DNA of 64,000 bases from JAOAPY01 sp041492185 (GTDB lineage: Bacteria > Acidobacteriota > Blastocatellia > Pyrinomonadales > Pyrinomonadaceae), in assembly GCA_041492185.1 (NCBI GenBank), contig JBGPWL010000002.1, positions 50,237 through 114,236 of the forward strand, read 5' to 3'. The notes beneath the pieces are model-generated. The model did not search any database. It worked only from the letters and a program-made list of their open reading frames with translations, and was not told the origin of the DNA. The position numbers and the translations under genes are program-made. Positions 16,859 to 25,580 of this stretch are shown piece after piece (position 1 is the first letter of the stretch; every line of letters begins with the position of its first letter).

Positions 16859-17809
16859 CTACAATCCGAGTTTCTTGAGATCGTCAATTCGGTGTTCCCA
16901 AACCCAGTCTATTCCTTCAGCCGCTTCGTAGCCAAGATATCCGCTGTCAAAGTAACCGCAAAGGAACAGGATAAACTGAACTCGTGGGCCATACGTTCTT
17001 CTCAACTGCGAAATCTTGACGGCTTCTTCTTTGCGCCTCTTATTGGTATTTGTGAAATCGCCGGCGGATTTTGCTTCGATTAGCAACGGGAAATTTCCGG
17101 CGCGCGATTTCTTTGGCATTACGATCGCGTCGATCGGTATGTTGATCTGTTTGATTCCATCTTCGAGTTTGATGGGAATGTTCATTCGAAATGAGAACGT
17201 GCCTGACTTAAGGTGATCGAAGGTTGAGCCGGTTCCTGCGTAAACATAGCCGCGAGACTCTAACCATTCCCTGATCGCTGCGAGCTGTCTTCGCTCCTAG
17301 GCGTTGCGGATTATAGGGTCGCTAACCGAACCACAGAGGCGATCCGCGACAATCGTTGCGGCCCGGTGGATCTCTGCCCTCTTGGCCTTCAATCCGCTGT
17401 CCAGCCAAGGGAATATGTCTCGGTCGCAGAGTTTGAGAATCGTGTCGCTAATCTTCTTAAGATTTGATTCGATCTCGCTTGGTCGTCGTGGGACGCGCTT
17501 ATTGATCTCCATGCTGAGCACGAGGCCAGCAGGCACGCCCGCTAAGCCGATTAGTCGGTCACGAGCGATTGGCGGGGCGGTTGACATCCGAAGCATTGGG
17601 AGCACCAAAGGATTCTGTTGGAGTATTGATGGACTCAGGTCGGTGAGATTCTTCGTTAATTTCAATGCGTTCTCAACGGCCACGGTCGCCTCGGCTCGGG
17701 CGGTCCTATATGCTTGCGGAGCAAACTTGATGAACCAGTCGTTATAGAGATCGACTGACTTGGCGATGTCTTTCTTCCAGCCTTGCGGTTTGTCGGAGTT
17801 GACTGGCAT
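16859..17809 (-). pseudogene. XamI-type restriction endonuclease interrupted by an in-frame amber codon
   Basis: From ATG 17809 the frame encodes 170 residues (MPVNSDKPQGWKKD... to SDPIIRNA), then a TAG at 17297-17299. The same frame continues without another stop to 16859, giving 316 residues in total if the TAG is read through. The downstream part holds IPIDAIVMPKK and LLIEAKSAGDFTNTNKRRKE, the PD-(D/E)XK-type catalytic centre, and ends with LFLCGYFDSGYLGYEAAEG. Both halves match XamI endonuclease as I remember it. The change is probably CAG to TAG in a Gln-Glu pair. No frameshift is present, so the lesion is a single substitution and looks recent, unless it is a sequencing error. The amber fragment alone lacks the catalytic motif. 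Confidence 0.85.
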
Positions 17810-17934
17810 CAGCTTTACAGATTGAGCGAGACGAAGAATAACACATGGTGCCTCGCCCGGCATTCGTCCTGAGGGCGCGATTCGGCTTTGGTGCCGCTAG
17901 AATGATCGGGTCGGCTAAGAAATGGATGGTGCAG

Positions 17935-18050
17935 TGATTTCAGAGGTCAGAGATCAGAGTAGCTCACCGCTTGAATCCCTTCATTATCTCCGCGTGGCCC
18001 TCAAGGTCAGAGATCAGATGTCAGAGGTCGGGGGTCAGGGGTCAGAAGCG
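17935..18050. repeat. Direct-repeat tract of GGTCAGAG-type words
   Basis: CAGAGGTCAGAGATCAGAG near 17940-17960 and AGGTCAGAGATCAGATGTC to GGGGTCAGGGGTCAGAAG near 18004-18049 are tandem direct words. Unlike most other elements here, no inverse arm is seen. It spans the gap after the YgiT-type gene and touches its last codons. Confidence 0.5.
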
Positions 18051-18340
18051 GATTGCGGATTTGAGGCGCAGAGCACTTCCTTCGCATATCGAATGACGGG
18101 AACGCTGATGGTTCTTCGCTTGGGCACACGGCGGAGGTTTCCAATCAGCGTCGCGAGTTGTCGCCCAACTTCGGCTTTAACAATCTTCTCGCCACACTGA
18201 GGGCAGACACCGGCGGGAACCGACTCGATCACTAACAGCTTTCCCTTTAGCCAGAAGTCCTGGTTGATTCGCTTCTCTTGCATCCTCTCGCCACAGACAT
18301 GGCATTTACCGTAATCATAGGTCTTGTTGTTTTTGTTCAT
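18035..18340 (-). CDS. YgiT-type zinc finger antitoxin
   Basis: A protein of about 101 residues starting at ATG 18340 (MNKNNKTYDYGKCHVCG), which leaves only a small gap from the upstream DUF4258 gene ending at 18345. It has two CxxC zinc knuckles (CHVC and CPQC) as in YgiT/MqsA antitoxins, followed by KIVKAEVGRQLATLIG. The C-terminal helix-turn-helix of full MqsA is missing, as in other short YgiT-type proteins. The order toxin first, antitoxin second fits mqsRA-like modules. The last residues fall in the repeat tract at 17935-18050. Confidence 0.78.
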   Translation of the reverse strand: MNKNNKTYDYGKCHVCGERMQEKRINQDFWLKGKLLVIESVPAGVCPQCGEKIVKAEVGRQLATLIGNLRRVPKRRTISVPVIRYAKEVLCASNPQSASDP

Positions 18341-18344
18341 AGCT

Positions 18345-18593
18345 TTACTCGAACGCATATGTTGTTATGAATAGCAGCCTGCCGGTCTCTTTGAGGCGGC
18401 AAATAACCCCAATCTGCCGTTCGTCAGTGGAACTGCCGACTATCTCGTAACGCGCACCTCGCGGGTCGCGGGTGAATCGTCGACGGATTCGGCCCGTCGC
18501 AATTACCCCTTCGATATCGGCGAAAAGTAGATCGTCGTTCGCCATCTCTTCAAAGAAGTGAGGAATTGCAAACTCGTACTCGCCATCCCGCAC
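18345..18593 (-). CDS. DUF4258 toxin-like protein, start uncertain
   Basis: An 82-residue frame from GTG 18593: RDGEYEFAIPHFFEEMANDD, then FADIEGVIATGRIRRRFTRD, IGVICRLKETGRLLFITTYAFE. This is the DUF4258 pattern, a RelE/MqsR-like fold, and the gene precedes a YgiT-type antitoxin. The same frame continues upstream of the GTG with LAIIDVIRKK, which resembles the usual N-terminus of the family, and a GAGAGGAA motif lies further upstream near 18637-18644. The true start may therefore be a CTG or ATT codon about 10 codons earlier. RNA cleavage is a family-based guess. Confidence 0.72.
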   Translation of the reverse strand: MRDGEYEFAIPHFFEEMANDDLLFADIEGVIATGRIRRRFTRDPRGARYEIVGSSTDERQIGVICRLKETGRLLFITTYAFE

Positions 18594-18833
18594 CTTCTTT
18601 CTGATGACATCAATGATAGCCAGAGTCGCTCGTTCCTCTCAAGCTGTTGTTAGTGAACCTCAACTCTCGTGCCGACGCTGATGATAACACGCGGGCCGTC
18701 GCGACCACTCATCGTGGTCCCAAGTGCCGCCGGGGATGATTCCGTCGCGGCGGGGCAACCTTTTGGACAGTTTTCTCGTAGGTTCTTTCAGCGGCCAGGT
18801 TAATCGAAGCAAGGCTCAATTGCCCCGTAGATT

Positions 18834-18927
18834 GAGGTGCGAAGCAGAAGTTGTGACATGAGAAGCAGAATTTGCGAGGTGTGAAGCAGAATTTGCGAGG
18901 TGTGAAGCAGAATTTGCGAGGTGCGAA
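18834..18927. repeat. 21-bp tandem repeat, four copies plus a partial
   Basis: The unit GAGGTGTGAAGCAGAATTTGC occurs at 18834, 18855, 18876 and 18897 with a few changes in the first two copies, then decays from 18918. On the minus strand one frame gives a repeating HLANSAS peptide, but no start signal or homologue supports a gene. The stretch 18594-19105 otherwise contains nothing I recognise. Confidence 0.8.
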
Positions 18928-19105
18928 AAATTCTTTTCAAAAATAGTGAAACAGAATCGGAATTCAGCCGTCTTAATGTTTGAAGAGCGCAAGATGCGAA
19001 GAAAGGTTTCCAAAAATAGTTGTCACAGAATTACGACTCAGCGGACTTACTATTTCAGGTAAGGAAAAAGAATCACGGCGTTGCGTCACTAGTTGAATCG
19101 GGGGT

Positions 19106-19480
19106 GTGGTTATGCTGAAAGTACACGCAAGGAATTTGGGGACTGTCACTGTCCTTTGTCTGCAGGGACGAATCGTAAACGGTGAAACGGCGACTCTGCG
19201 CAAAGCCGTGCATTCGCAATCAAGGGTCAGCGCAATCGTGCTCGACCTGACGCGGGTCAGCACCATCGATGCCGGCGGACTGGGACTGATGTTGAAGTTG
19301 CGCGAGCAGACTGAATCAAGAGGTATCGGCTTCAAACTCATGAATGTAACTAAACTTGTAAGTCGAGTGCTGGAAATGACACGCCTGGATTCTGTTTTCG
19401 AAGTGACATCCGGGGTCGAACTCTGGCCGGCAATCTCACGCGCCCGGGCCCCTGTGATGAAGCTTGCATCCTGCGCTTAG
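19106..19480 (+). CDS. STAS domain protein (anti-sigma factor antagonist-like)
   Basis: A 124-residue single STAS domain. The sequence around AIVLDLTRVSTIDAGGLGLM (about residues 46-65) is the conserved strand-loop-helix of SpoIIAA/RsbV proteins. The loop reads DAGG where phosphorylated antagonists have DSSG, so the usual phosphoserine is a glycine here. That suggests a switch not based on serine phosphorylation, or a scaffold role. Start choice: GTG 19106, or ATG 19112 two codons later. No kinase or anti-sigma gene is adjacent. Confidence 0.85.
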   Translation: MVMLKVHARNLGTVTVLCLQGRIVNGETATLRKAVHSQSRVSAIVLDLTRVSTIDAGGLGLMLKLREQTESRGIGFKLMNVTKLVSRVLEMTRLDSVFEVTSGVELWPAISRARAPVMKLASCA

Positions 19481-19595
19481 CTCCTGAAAAGAATTACCAC
19501 TATCAACTTTACTTCTTCACCTTAATAACCTGAGGCCCCGGCGTTTCAGAGTCTGTGTCAAACTCACTTGAGCGGCGACGAATCGACGAGCTTTA

Positions 19596-19684
19596 TCGCA
19601 AAGTACGCAAAGTGAAGCCGCAAAGGAGCGCAAAGAACAACACCTTTGCGTTCTTTGCGAAGAACTTTGCGCCCTTTGCGTTTC
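19596..19684. repeat. Inverted repeat built from CGCAAAG-type words
   Basis: Tandem TCGCAAAG, ACGCAAAG, CCGCAAAGG, GCGCAAAG words face CCTTTGCG, TCTTTGCG, ACTTTGCG, CCTTTGCG. The arms hold four words each, the most regular copy in the window. It sits in the gap 19481-19963 between the STAS gene and the exported protein gene. The rest of this gap holds no supportable gene. Confidence 0.8.
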
Positions 19685-19963
19685 AATCTCATTGCTTTGA
19701 TTGCTCCCATCCGAGTCTTGACACCGCCTCTTCAACGCCGGGTTTGGCGCGGAAGGATTTCGCTCTCGCCGCGTCAACGACGATTGAATATCAACCGTCG
19801 CTACGCGACGCAGGGTTGTGTTAGGTGGCGCTGATCCCAGCCTTGAAGGGCTGGGCTAAATTCGCGGCGCCGCTATTAGAGATTCGGTTATTTGCAGAGT
19901 CCTACTCGACCAAACATTCCAAATCCTAAACAGCGGTCAAAATCATCCGCCGACCGCACCGCC

Positions 19964-20554
19964 TTACGCCCCACAGGGAGTGCCGCCGTTCCTGCCAAAG
20001 AACGCGACCGACCCGAGATTAGCAAACGCGGCTGCATCGATCCTCGAGACCTGCGCCTCAAGCCAGTAGACCCTGTTGGCAAAATCAAGCGGAGTAATCA
20101 ACGCCGAGATACCGATCGACGTGAAGCTTGAGCCCGTAGCCGGAAAGATGTTGCTATCAAACGTAAACTCGACACGGTTTCCGCCGATACTTGAGTCAGT
20201 ACTTCTGATCGTAAAGAAGACCCGTGCCGTGGTTCCCGAGCCGTCGCTGTCGCGATATCGCAGCACAACCACATAGTCGGTCACCGGAGTGCAGGTAAGA
20301 CCTCTTGTGGCGGTGATGGGATAGCGTATGGTGACCGTGCCGGTTAGCCCAGCCTTGAGTCCCACCGTAAAATTATTCAGGTCGACTATGCCCACGCTGT
20401 CCTCGTCGACCGTCCCTCCCGAACCAACCGTCGTCCATCGCGCGGGCGAACCCTGCGCTTTTGCGACCGACACATACAGCGGCTGGATTAGCAGTCCTAC
20501 CGCCATCATAAACATCGCCGGCCAGGCGACACGTCTGCGAAGCTTCTTATTCAT
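19964..20554 (-). CDS. Exported protein of unknown function
   Basis: A 196-residue protein with a basic start and signal peptide (MNKKLRRRVAWPAMFMMAVG, cleavage near VAKAQ), then a beta-rich mature part of about 160 residues with two cysteines (LTCTPVTDY and the C-terminal GGTPCGA). The start is preceded by GGAGG on the minus strand. I do not recognise the family; an all-beta surface or periplasmic protein is likely. The 313-base gap to the nfu gene contains no other gene. Confidence 0.7.
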   Translation of the reverse strand: MNKKLRRRVAWPAMFMMAVGLLIQPLYVSVAKAQGSPARWTTVGSGGTVDEDSVGIVDLNNFTVGLKAGLTGTVTIRYPITATRGLTCTPVTDYVVVLRYRDSDGSGTTARVFFTIRSTDSSIGGNRVEFTFDSNIFPATGSSFTSIGISALITPLDFANRVYWLEAQVSRIDAAAFANLGSVAFFGRNGGTPCGA

Positions 20555-20867
20555 GAATTATCCTCCTTGAGTTACTTTGGATCACAAAAGTAACCTTGTA
20601 GTTTGTTTTGAATTGCGCGGAAAAACCTTAGAACCAGGTTCCAAGGGCATCTTTATACACGCCGCGTGCCGTGCATTCAAGGTCTGCGGACACTGCGCTT
20701 GTGATCTTTATTAATTCTCAAGAGACGGCACCGCACACGAGGCTTCGCCGACGCCGCGCTGCGTCAAACAGGACAAACGGAGTATAATGGTCGCGATAAC
20801 CATTTTTGATTGATAACGTCTGCATCACGCGTCGAGCCGGTCTCGACTGATTGGAGAACAAATAGAT

Positions 20868-21428
20868 ATGCCGAAGATTAGTGATATCGAAGAAACACCA
20901 AATCCCAACGCCGTGAAGTTTGTTTTGCGCGAGCCGGTCAGCAACGGCGTCGCGCGATCATTTGGCTCCGTAGCCCAGGCGGAAAATGATCCGCTGGCGA
21001 AAGCTCTTTTTGACATTGGGCACGTCGTCTCGGTCTTTTACATGGACCAGATGATCACCGTCGAGAAAGATGGCGAAGGCGATTGGGACGAATTGCTGCC
21101 CACACTCGCGGTGCCGATTCGCGCAGCCGCGTCCGTGGCGTCCACAGGTGCGGCCGCAGCGGCGGCAGTCGGGGGCGCGATCGCCGCAGTTACCAGTGAT
21201 GATCCGCGGTTGGTTCGCGTCAACGAGCTGTTGGACGAGAAAGTGCGGCCTTACCTCGTGAGCGATGGCGGCTATTTGGAGATTCTCGGCCTCAACGCTC
21301 ACACGCTCACGATTCGCTATCAGGGAGCATGCGGTACCTGTCCCAGCTCGCTCACCGGCACGCTGATGGCCATCGAAAGCATGCTCAAGCAAGAGGTCGA
21401 TCCGGAATTGGAAGTCATCGCGGTCTAG
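20868..21428 (+). CDS. Nfu/NifU-type iron-sulfur cluster carrier
   Basis: A 186-residue protein with an N-terminal Nfu_N domain (TPNPNAVKFVL at about 10-20, GHVVSVFYMDQMITVEK at 51-67) and a C-terminal NifU-like domain (VRPYLVSDGGYLEIL at 126-140, then GACGTCPSS with C155 and C158). The paired CxxC cysteines of a dimer hold a 4Fe-4S cluster for delivery to client proteins. An Ala-rich linker (about 86-108) joins the domains. The start ATG 20868 has GGAGA upstream. No isc or suf genes are adjacent. Confidence 0.92.
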   Translation: MPKISDIEETPNPNAVKFVLREPVSNGVARSFGSVAQAENDPLAKALFDIGHVVSVFYMDQMITVEKDGEGDWDELLPTLAVPIRAAASVASTGAAAAAAVGGAIAAVTSDDPRLVRVNELLDEKVRPYLVSDGGYLEILGLNAHTLTIRYQGACGTCPSSLTGTLMAIESMLKQEVDPELEVIAV

Positions 21429-21450
21429 CTGGGTGCCAAAAAGAAAATCA

Positions 21451-21549
21451 ATCGCCACAGAGGCACAGAGTCACTGAGAAGAGCACGATCAGAATCAATG
21501 CATAGACTCTTACCCACGTTCTTCTGAGCGTTCTCTGTGTCTCTGTGGC
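21451..21549. repeat. Inverted repeat built from CACAGAG-type words
   Basis: CGCCACAGAGGCACAGAG on the left and TTCTCTGTGTCTCTGTGGC on the right are inverse arms about 50 bases apart, directly after the nfu stop. A second element with the same word is at 57314-57399. Confidence 0.7.
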
Positions 21550-21692
21550 TAATGCTTAGTTTTTCATCTTTTTGGAACCTTTCGGAGATTTTTTCGGAAT
21601 TCTCTTTGGAACGAGATACCAGCAACAGCGTTTGATCAGTCACCTATATACGTTTTTCCATTCACCCTGCGCTGCTCGAAGAGGAGAGAACT

Positions 21693-23603
21693 ATGAATTT
21701 TCGTACTCGCCTATCCGTAGGCGCCGTCTTGCTTTGTGCGCTAGGCATCGTAATTTACGCGCAAGGTCCCCAGGATAAGCAGTCCAAACCAACCTCCGAC
21801 AGAACCAAGACGGCGAAGACTAAAGAGGCCGACGCGCTGGCGGCGGAAAGACGGAATCTGGCCGTCTCGTTGCTGACTGCGCTGGCCGAGGACGCGCGCG
21901 CGTTTCGCGATCAGAAATTACGCGCAAAGGTTTTGGCGCGTACCGCCGACGCGCTTTGGACCACCGAGCCTGACAGGTCTCAGGAACTTTTTCGTCGCGC
22001 CTGGGATGCCGCCGAGACCGGAGATGCCGAAGCGGCACGGCAAGCCAATGAGGACGCACGCAAACAGCAACAGCAAAGCGGAATGATGATGAGGCGCAGC
22101 GGAAGAGACATGCGATCTGAAGTGCTCCGCATCGTTGCTAAACGCGATCGCAAACTCACGGACGAGTTTCTCAAGAAACTGGAAGACGCCGCCGAACGCG
22201 AAGCAAAAGAGACGGCCACGGATGCAAACCTGCGACGCGCCGCGGATCAGTGGGCGGCGCCGGCCGCGCGGGCAAAACGATTGAGTCTTGCCAGAACGCT
22301 GCTGCAGGATGGTGAAGTTGAGAAGGCGATGCAAATCGCCGGTCCGGTGATGGATCAAGTCAACCGGGACACGATGAACTTTCTTTCCGCGTTGCGTCAA
22401 AAGAATGCCCAAGCCGCTGATGGATGGTTTGCTTCTTTGCTCGCTCGCGCCGAGAGTGATCCCGTGTCGGACGCGAATACTGTCTCTGGACTTTCTTCTT
22501 ACGCGTTCACACCTTTTCTATATATAACTTTTGGTCCCGACGGTGGCGGATATCAAATGCAAGAAGGTCCGCTTTCAACTCCGCCGGATCTGCCTGCTCG
22601 GTTACGGGCAGCGTTTTTCAGCGTAGCGACCGACGTTCTCATGCGTCCTCTGCCGCCGCCCGAACAGGATCAATCAACGTCCGGAAGAACCGGCAAGTAT
22701 ATGGTGATCAAGCGACTGCTGCCGCTCTTTGAACAATATTCGCCCGAACAGGCGGCAATGCTGCGCACGGAAATGACGGTGCTCTCCAGCAACGTCCCCG
22801 ACGACGCGCGCGCTGAAGGTAATCGCGCCATCGATCGGGGTATCGTGCCCGACAATCCGAAAAGCGATCCGCTACAGTCGATGCAGGATCGACTCGATCA
22901 TGCCAAGACCTCCGCGCAGAGAGACGGGATCTATGCTGATGTGGCCGCGTCGCTGGCCAATAATGGCGATCTGCAAGCGCGCGAACTGGCAAATAAGATC
23001 GAAGATTCGGAAATCAGAAAGGCGGCGATTGCGTACGTCGATTTCGAGCTTCTGCGATCAGCAATCCAACGAAAGGACACCGCGGAAGTGCTGCGGATTG
23101 CGAAGACCGGCGAGCTGACCCACATCCAGCGCGCCTGGGGTTACACGCAGGCAGCAAAGCTGATGACGAAAGCAGATCTCGCGCGCGCAGGTGATTACTT
23201 GCAGGAAGCGGCCGCTGCGGCGCGTCGCATTGATGCCGCTGATCCCGATCGCGCGCGCGGGCTTGTGGCAGTTGCCAATGGCTTCGCTGCAAACGATCGC
23301 GTGCGTACGTGGGAAGTAATCACGGAAGCGATAAAAGCCGCTAACGGTGCGGAAGCGTTTACGGGCGAAGACGCGCTGCTCAGCGCCAAACTGTTCACGA
23401 AAACGATGGGTGTAGTTACGAACGCTGGAGTCGAAGATTTCGATCTTCAGGGAGTCTTTACTTCGCTGGCGAATGACGATCTGTATCGATCGATTGAACT
23501 GGCGAAGACATTTAGTTCCGAAACCGCGCGCGCCAACGCTACGATTGCGATCGCTCGCGCAGTCCTTGAACCGAAACAAAAGAAAGTAGCCGGCGCACTG
23601 TAA
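21693..23603 (+). CDS. Exported alpha-helical protein of unknown function, first of a tandem pair
   Basis: A 636-residue protein with a signal peptide (MNFRTRLSVGAVLLCALGIV, cleavage near YAQG). The mature part is almost all helical, with repeat-like blocks such as LARTADALWTTEPDRSQELF, MRPLPPPEQDQSTSG, LDHAKTSAQRDGIYADVAAS and the end ETARANATIAIARAVLEP. The neighbour 23656-25554 has the same block order, so the two arose by duplication. The start has AGAGGAG at good spacing. I do not know the family; helical repeat proteins of this sort often act as scaffolds. They lie 52 bases apart and are probably co-transcribed. Confidence 0.75.
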   Translation: MNFRTRLSVGAVLLCALGIVIYAQGPQDKQSKPTSDRTKTAKTKEADALAAERRNLAVSLLTALAEDARAFRDQKLRAKVLARTADALWTTEPDRSQELFRRAWDAAETGDAEAARQANEDARKQQQQSGMMMRRSGRDMRSEVLRIVAKRDRKLTDEFLKKLEDAAEREAKETATDANLRRAADQWAAPAARAKRLSLARTLLQDGEVEKAMQIAGPVMDQVNRDTMNFLSALRQKNAQAADGWFASLLARAESDPVSDANTVSGLSSYAFTPFLYITFGPDGGGYQMQEGPLSTPPDLPARLRAAFFSVATDVLMRPLPPPEQDQSTSGRTGKYMVIKRLLPLFEQYSPEQAAMLRTEMTVLSSNVPDDARAEGNRAIDRGIVPDNPKSDPLQSMQDRLDHAKTSAQRDGIYADVAASLANNGDLQARELANKIEDSEIRKAAIAYVDFELLRSAIQRKDTAEVLRIAKTGELTHIQRAWGYTQAAKLMTKADLARAGDYLQEAAAAARRIDAADPDRARGLVAVANGFAANDRVRTWEVITEAIKAANGAEAFTGEDALLSAKLFTKTMGVVTNAGVEDFDLQGVFTSLANDDLYRSIELAKTFSSETARANATIAIARAVLEPKQKKVAGAL

Positions 23604-23655
23604 CTGAGAACCGGCAGCAGTTACACTAACTCAGTCGCGCTTCGAGAGTTTGTAA

Positions 23656-25554
23656 ATGAAATACCTGGCCCGTCTATGTTCCCTCGCTCTGCTCTTCTTA
23701 ATTTTTTGCTGCCCAGCCAACGCTCAGTCAGACGAAGTTAGGAAAGTCACTCCCGCAAAGAAAACTCCAGCAGAAAACAGCGAAGCCGCCATCGCGCTGA
23801 ATGCGCGACGCGCCCAGGCCCGATCGCTCTTGATCTCGCTGGCCAGCGATGCGCGCACCTTCCGCGATCAACAACTACGTGCTCGCTCTTTAGCGCGGAT
23901 CGCTGATGCGTTGTGGGAAGTTGATGCTGAGCGCGGACGCGAACTCTTCCGTAAGGCCTGGGACGCTGCTGAAGTCGCTGACAGAGAAGCTAAGCTGCGA
24001 CTTGACGAAGAGATTCGCCAACAAAAAGCCAGGACCGGTGGTGGCTACGCAGTCAACCTTCCGCCCAACCTCCGCGGCGAGGTCCTCCGGCTGGCGGCAC
24101 GACGCAATCGCGCGCTGGGCGAGGAATTCCTGGAGAAACTGAAAGCGGAGCGTCAGTCAGAAGCCGATGCTGCGAAGGCCACGAAGCCAACTTCATCTTT
24201 CGGCGCGCTGCCCGAGGGTTTGAGTCAAAGGCTCAACCTGGCCCAGCAACTCCTCGACATCGGCGACGTAGAACGTGCGCTTCAATTTGCAGAGCCGGCG
24301 CTCGGCGTAGTCAACATGGCAACTGTGGACTTCCTCGCGCAGCTTCGCGAAAAAGATGCTAACGCCGCTGACATGCGCTATGCAGCAATGCTGGCGAATG
24401 CGGAAGGTAGTTTCCAGTCGGACGCGAACACTGTATCGCTGCTTTCATCTTACATTTTTACTCCGCGCTTATACGTGACCTTTAGTGGAGGTGGGACTTC
24501 GAGCTCACAAATGACTTCGACCATTGTCCCTGTGAACGTCGCGCCTGAGTTGCAGGCAGCGTTCTTTCGCACCGCGTTTCAAGTTTTGTCGCGGCCGCTG
24601 GCGCCGCCGGAACAGGACCAGAGCACTTCGGGCGTTGATGGCAAGTACTTAATGATCAAGCGCCTGCTGCCACTGTTTGAGCAGTATGCGCCAAAGGAAA
24701 TGACCGAGAACATGCGCGCCCAAATGGAAGCATTGAGTCCGCTCCTGCGCGAAGGCGTGCGCCAGCGTGACGATCAGTGGGTGCGCAAGGGAATCAGACC
24801 AGAGGAGTCGCTGGCCGATCAGGAGCAGTCAATGCTGGACAAGATCGATCACGCCAAGACTTCCGCGGATCGTGACTCGCTTTACATCCAGCTTGCTTTC
24901 TATGCTAGTGGACGGGGCGACGTCCGCGCGCGCGACTTCGCCGACAAGGTCGAAGACAGCGAAGTGCGTCAGAAGTTGCACGCCTACATCGACCCGTCAC
25001 TGGCCATGCGAGCCATGGAGAAAAAACAGCCGGAGCAGGCGTTGGAACTCGCGCGAACCGGCGACCTCACACACCTACAAAGATCGTGGATCATGATCGA
25101 GGCCGCCAAACTCCTGGCGAAGAGTGATCGCGACAAGAGTCTCGCGCTGATCGATGATGCGCTTGCTGAAGCTCGGCGCATCGATGGCTCAGATCCGGAT
25201 CGAGCACGGGCGCTGTTTGCGGTGGCCAACGCTCTGCTGGTGTCCGATGCGGCGCGCGTCTGGGATGCCACGTTCGATGCGATCAAGGCAGCAAACTCCG
25301 CAGAGGGTTTCACCGGCGAGGACGGTAGGATCACGCTCCGCTTTGAGGGCAAGGGAAGCCGTTCGATTGGGAGCAACAGCGTTGCCGATTTCGATCTGGC
25401 AGGAATCTTCGGCCAGCTCGCCGGCGTTGATTACGATCGGGCGGTCGAGTTGGCACGCAGCTTTCAAGGCGAAGGGCCGAGAGCTGTGGCAACTATCGCC
25501 ATCGCTCGTTCTGTGCTCGAGCAGAAACCGAAGAAGGTTGCGGACAAGAAGTGA
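23656..25554 (+). CDS. Exported alpha-helical protein of unknown function, second of a tandem pair
   Basis: A 632-residue paralogue of the preceding protein. The signal peptide is MKYLARLCSLALLFLIFC with cleavage near ANAQ. Shared blocks in the same order include ARTFRDQQLRARSLARIADA, LFRKAWDAAEV, RPLAPPEQDQSTSG, LDKIDHAKTSADRDSLY, ARRIDGSDPDRARALFAVAN and GPRAVATIAIARSVLEQKPK. It lacks an expansion of Met and Gln residues found near position 130 of the first copy. Function unknown; probably periplasmic, and possibly a partner of the first copy. Confidence 0.75.
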   Translation: MKYLARLCSLALLFLIFCCPANAQSDEVRKVTPAKKTPAENSEAAIALNARRAQARSLLISLASDARTFRDQQLRARSLARIADALWEVDAERGRELFRKAWDAAEVADREAKLRLDEEIRQQKARTGGGYAVNLPPNLRGEVLRLAARRNRALGEEFLEKLKAERQSEADAAKATKPTSSFGALPEGLSQRLNLAQQLLDIGDVERALQFAEPALGVVNMATVDFLAQLREKDANAADMRYAAMLANAEGSFQSDANTVSLLSSYIFTPRLYVTFSGGGTSSSQMTSTIVPVNVAPELQAAFFRTAFQVLSRPLAPPEQDQSTSGVDGKYLMIKRLLPLFEQYAPKEMTENMRAQMEALSPLLREGVRQRDDQWVRKGIRPEESLADQEQSMLDKIDHAKTSADRDSLYIQLAFYASGRGDVRARDFADKVEDSEVRQKLHAYIDPSLAMRAMEKKQPEQALELARTGDLTHLQRSWIMIEAAKLLAKSDRDKSLALIDDALAEARRIDGSDPDRARALFAVANALLVSDAARVWDATFDAIKAANSAEGFTGEDGRITLRFEGKGSRSIGSNSVADFDLAGIFGQLAGVDYDRAVELARSFQGEGPRAVATIAIARSVLEQKPKKVADKK

Positions 25555-25580
25555 TCAAGCCCGCGTGAACTGTAAACTGA

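Noticed and set aside
17186..17299. Frameshift as the cause of the split XamI nuclease
   Set aside because: Both parts are in the same frame, and only the TAG separates them.
17297..17299. Pyrrolysine decoding of the amber codon
   Set aside because: No pyl genes or tRNA are seen and homologues have glutamine-like context; a nonsense mutation or error is simpler.
17935..18930. CRISPR array
   Set aside because: The repeats here are contiguous words or 21-base tandems without spacers of regular size, and no cas gene is present.
18816..19013. Frame encoding a repeated HLANSAS peptide
   Set aside because: It is the translation of the 21-base tandem repeat, with no ribosome site.
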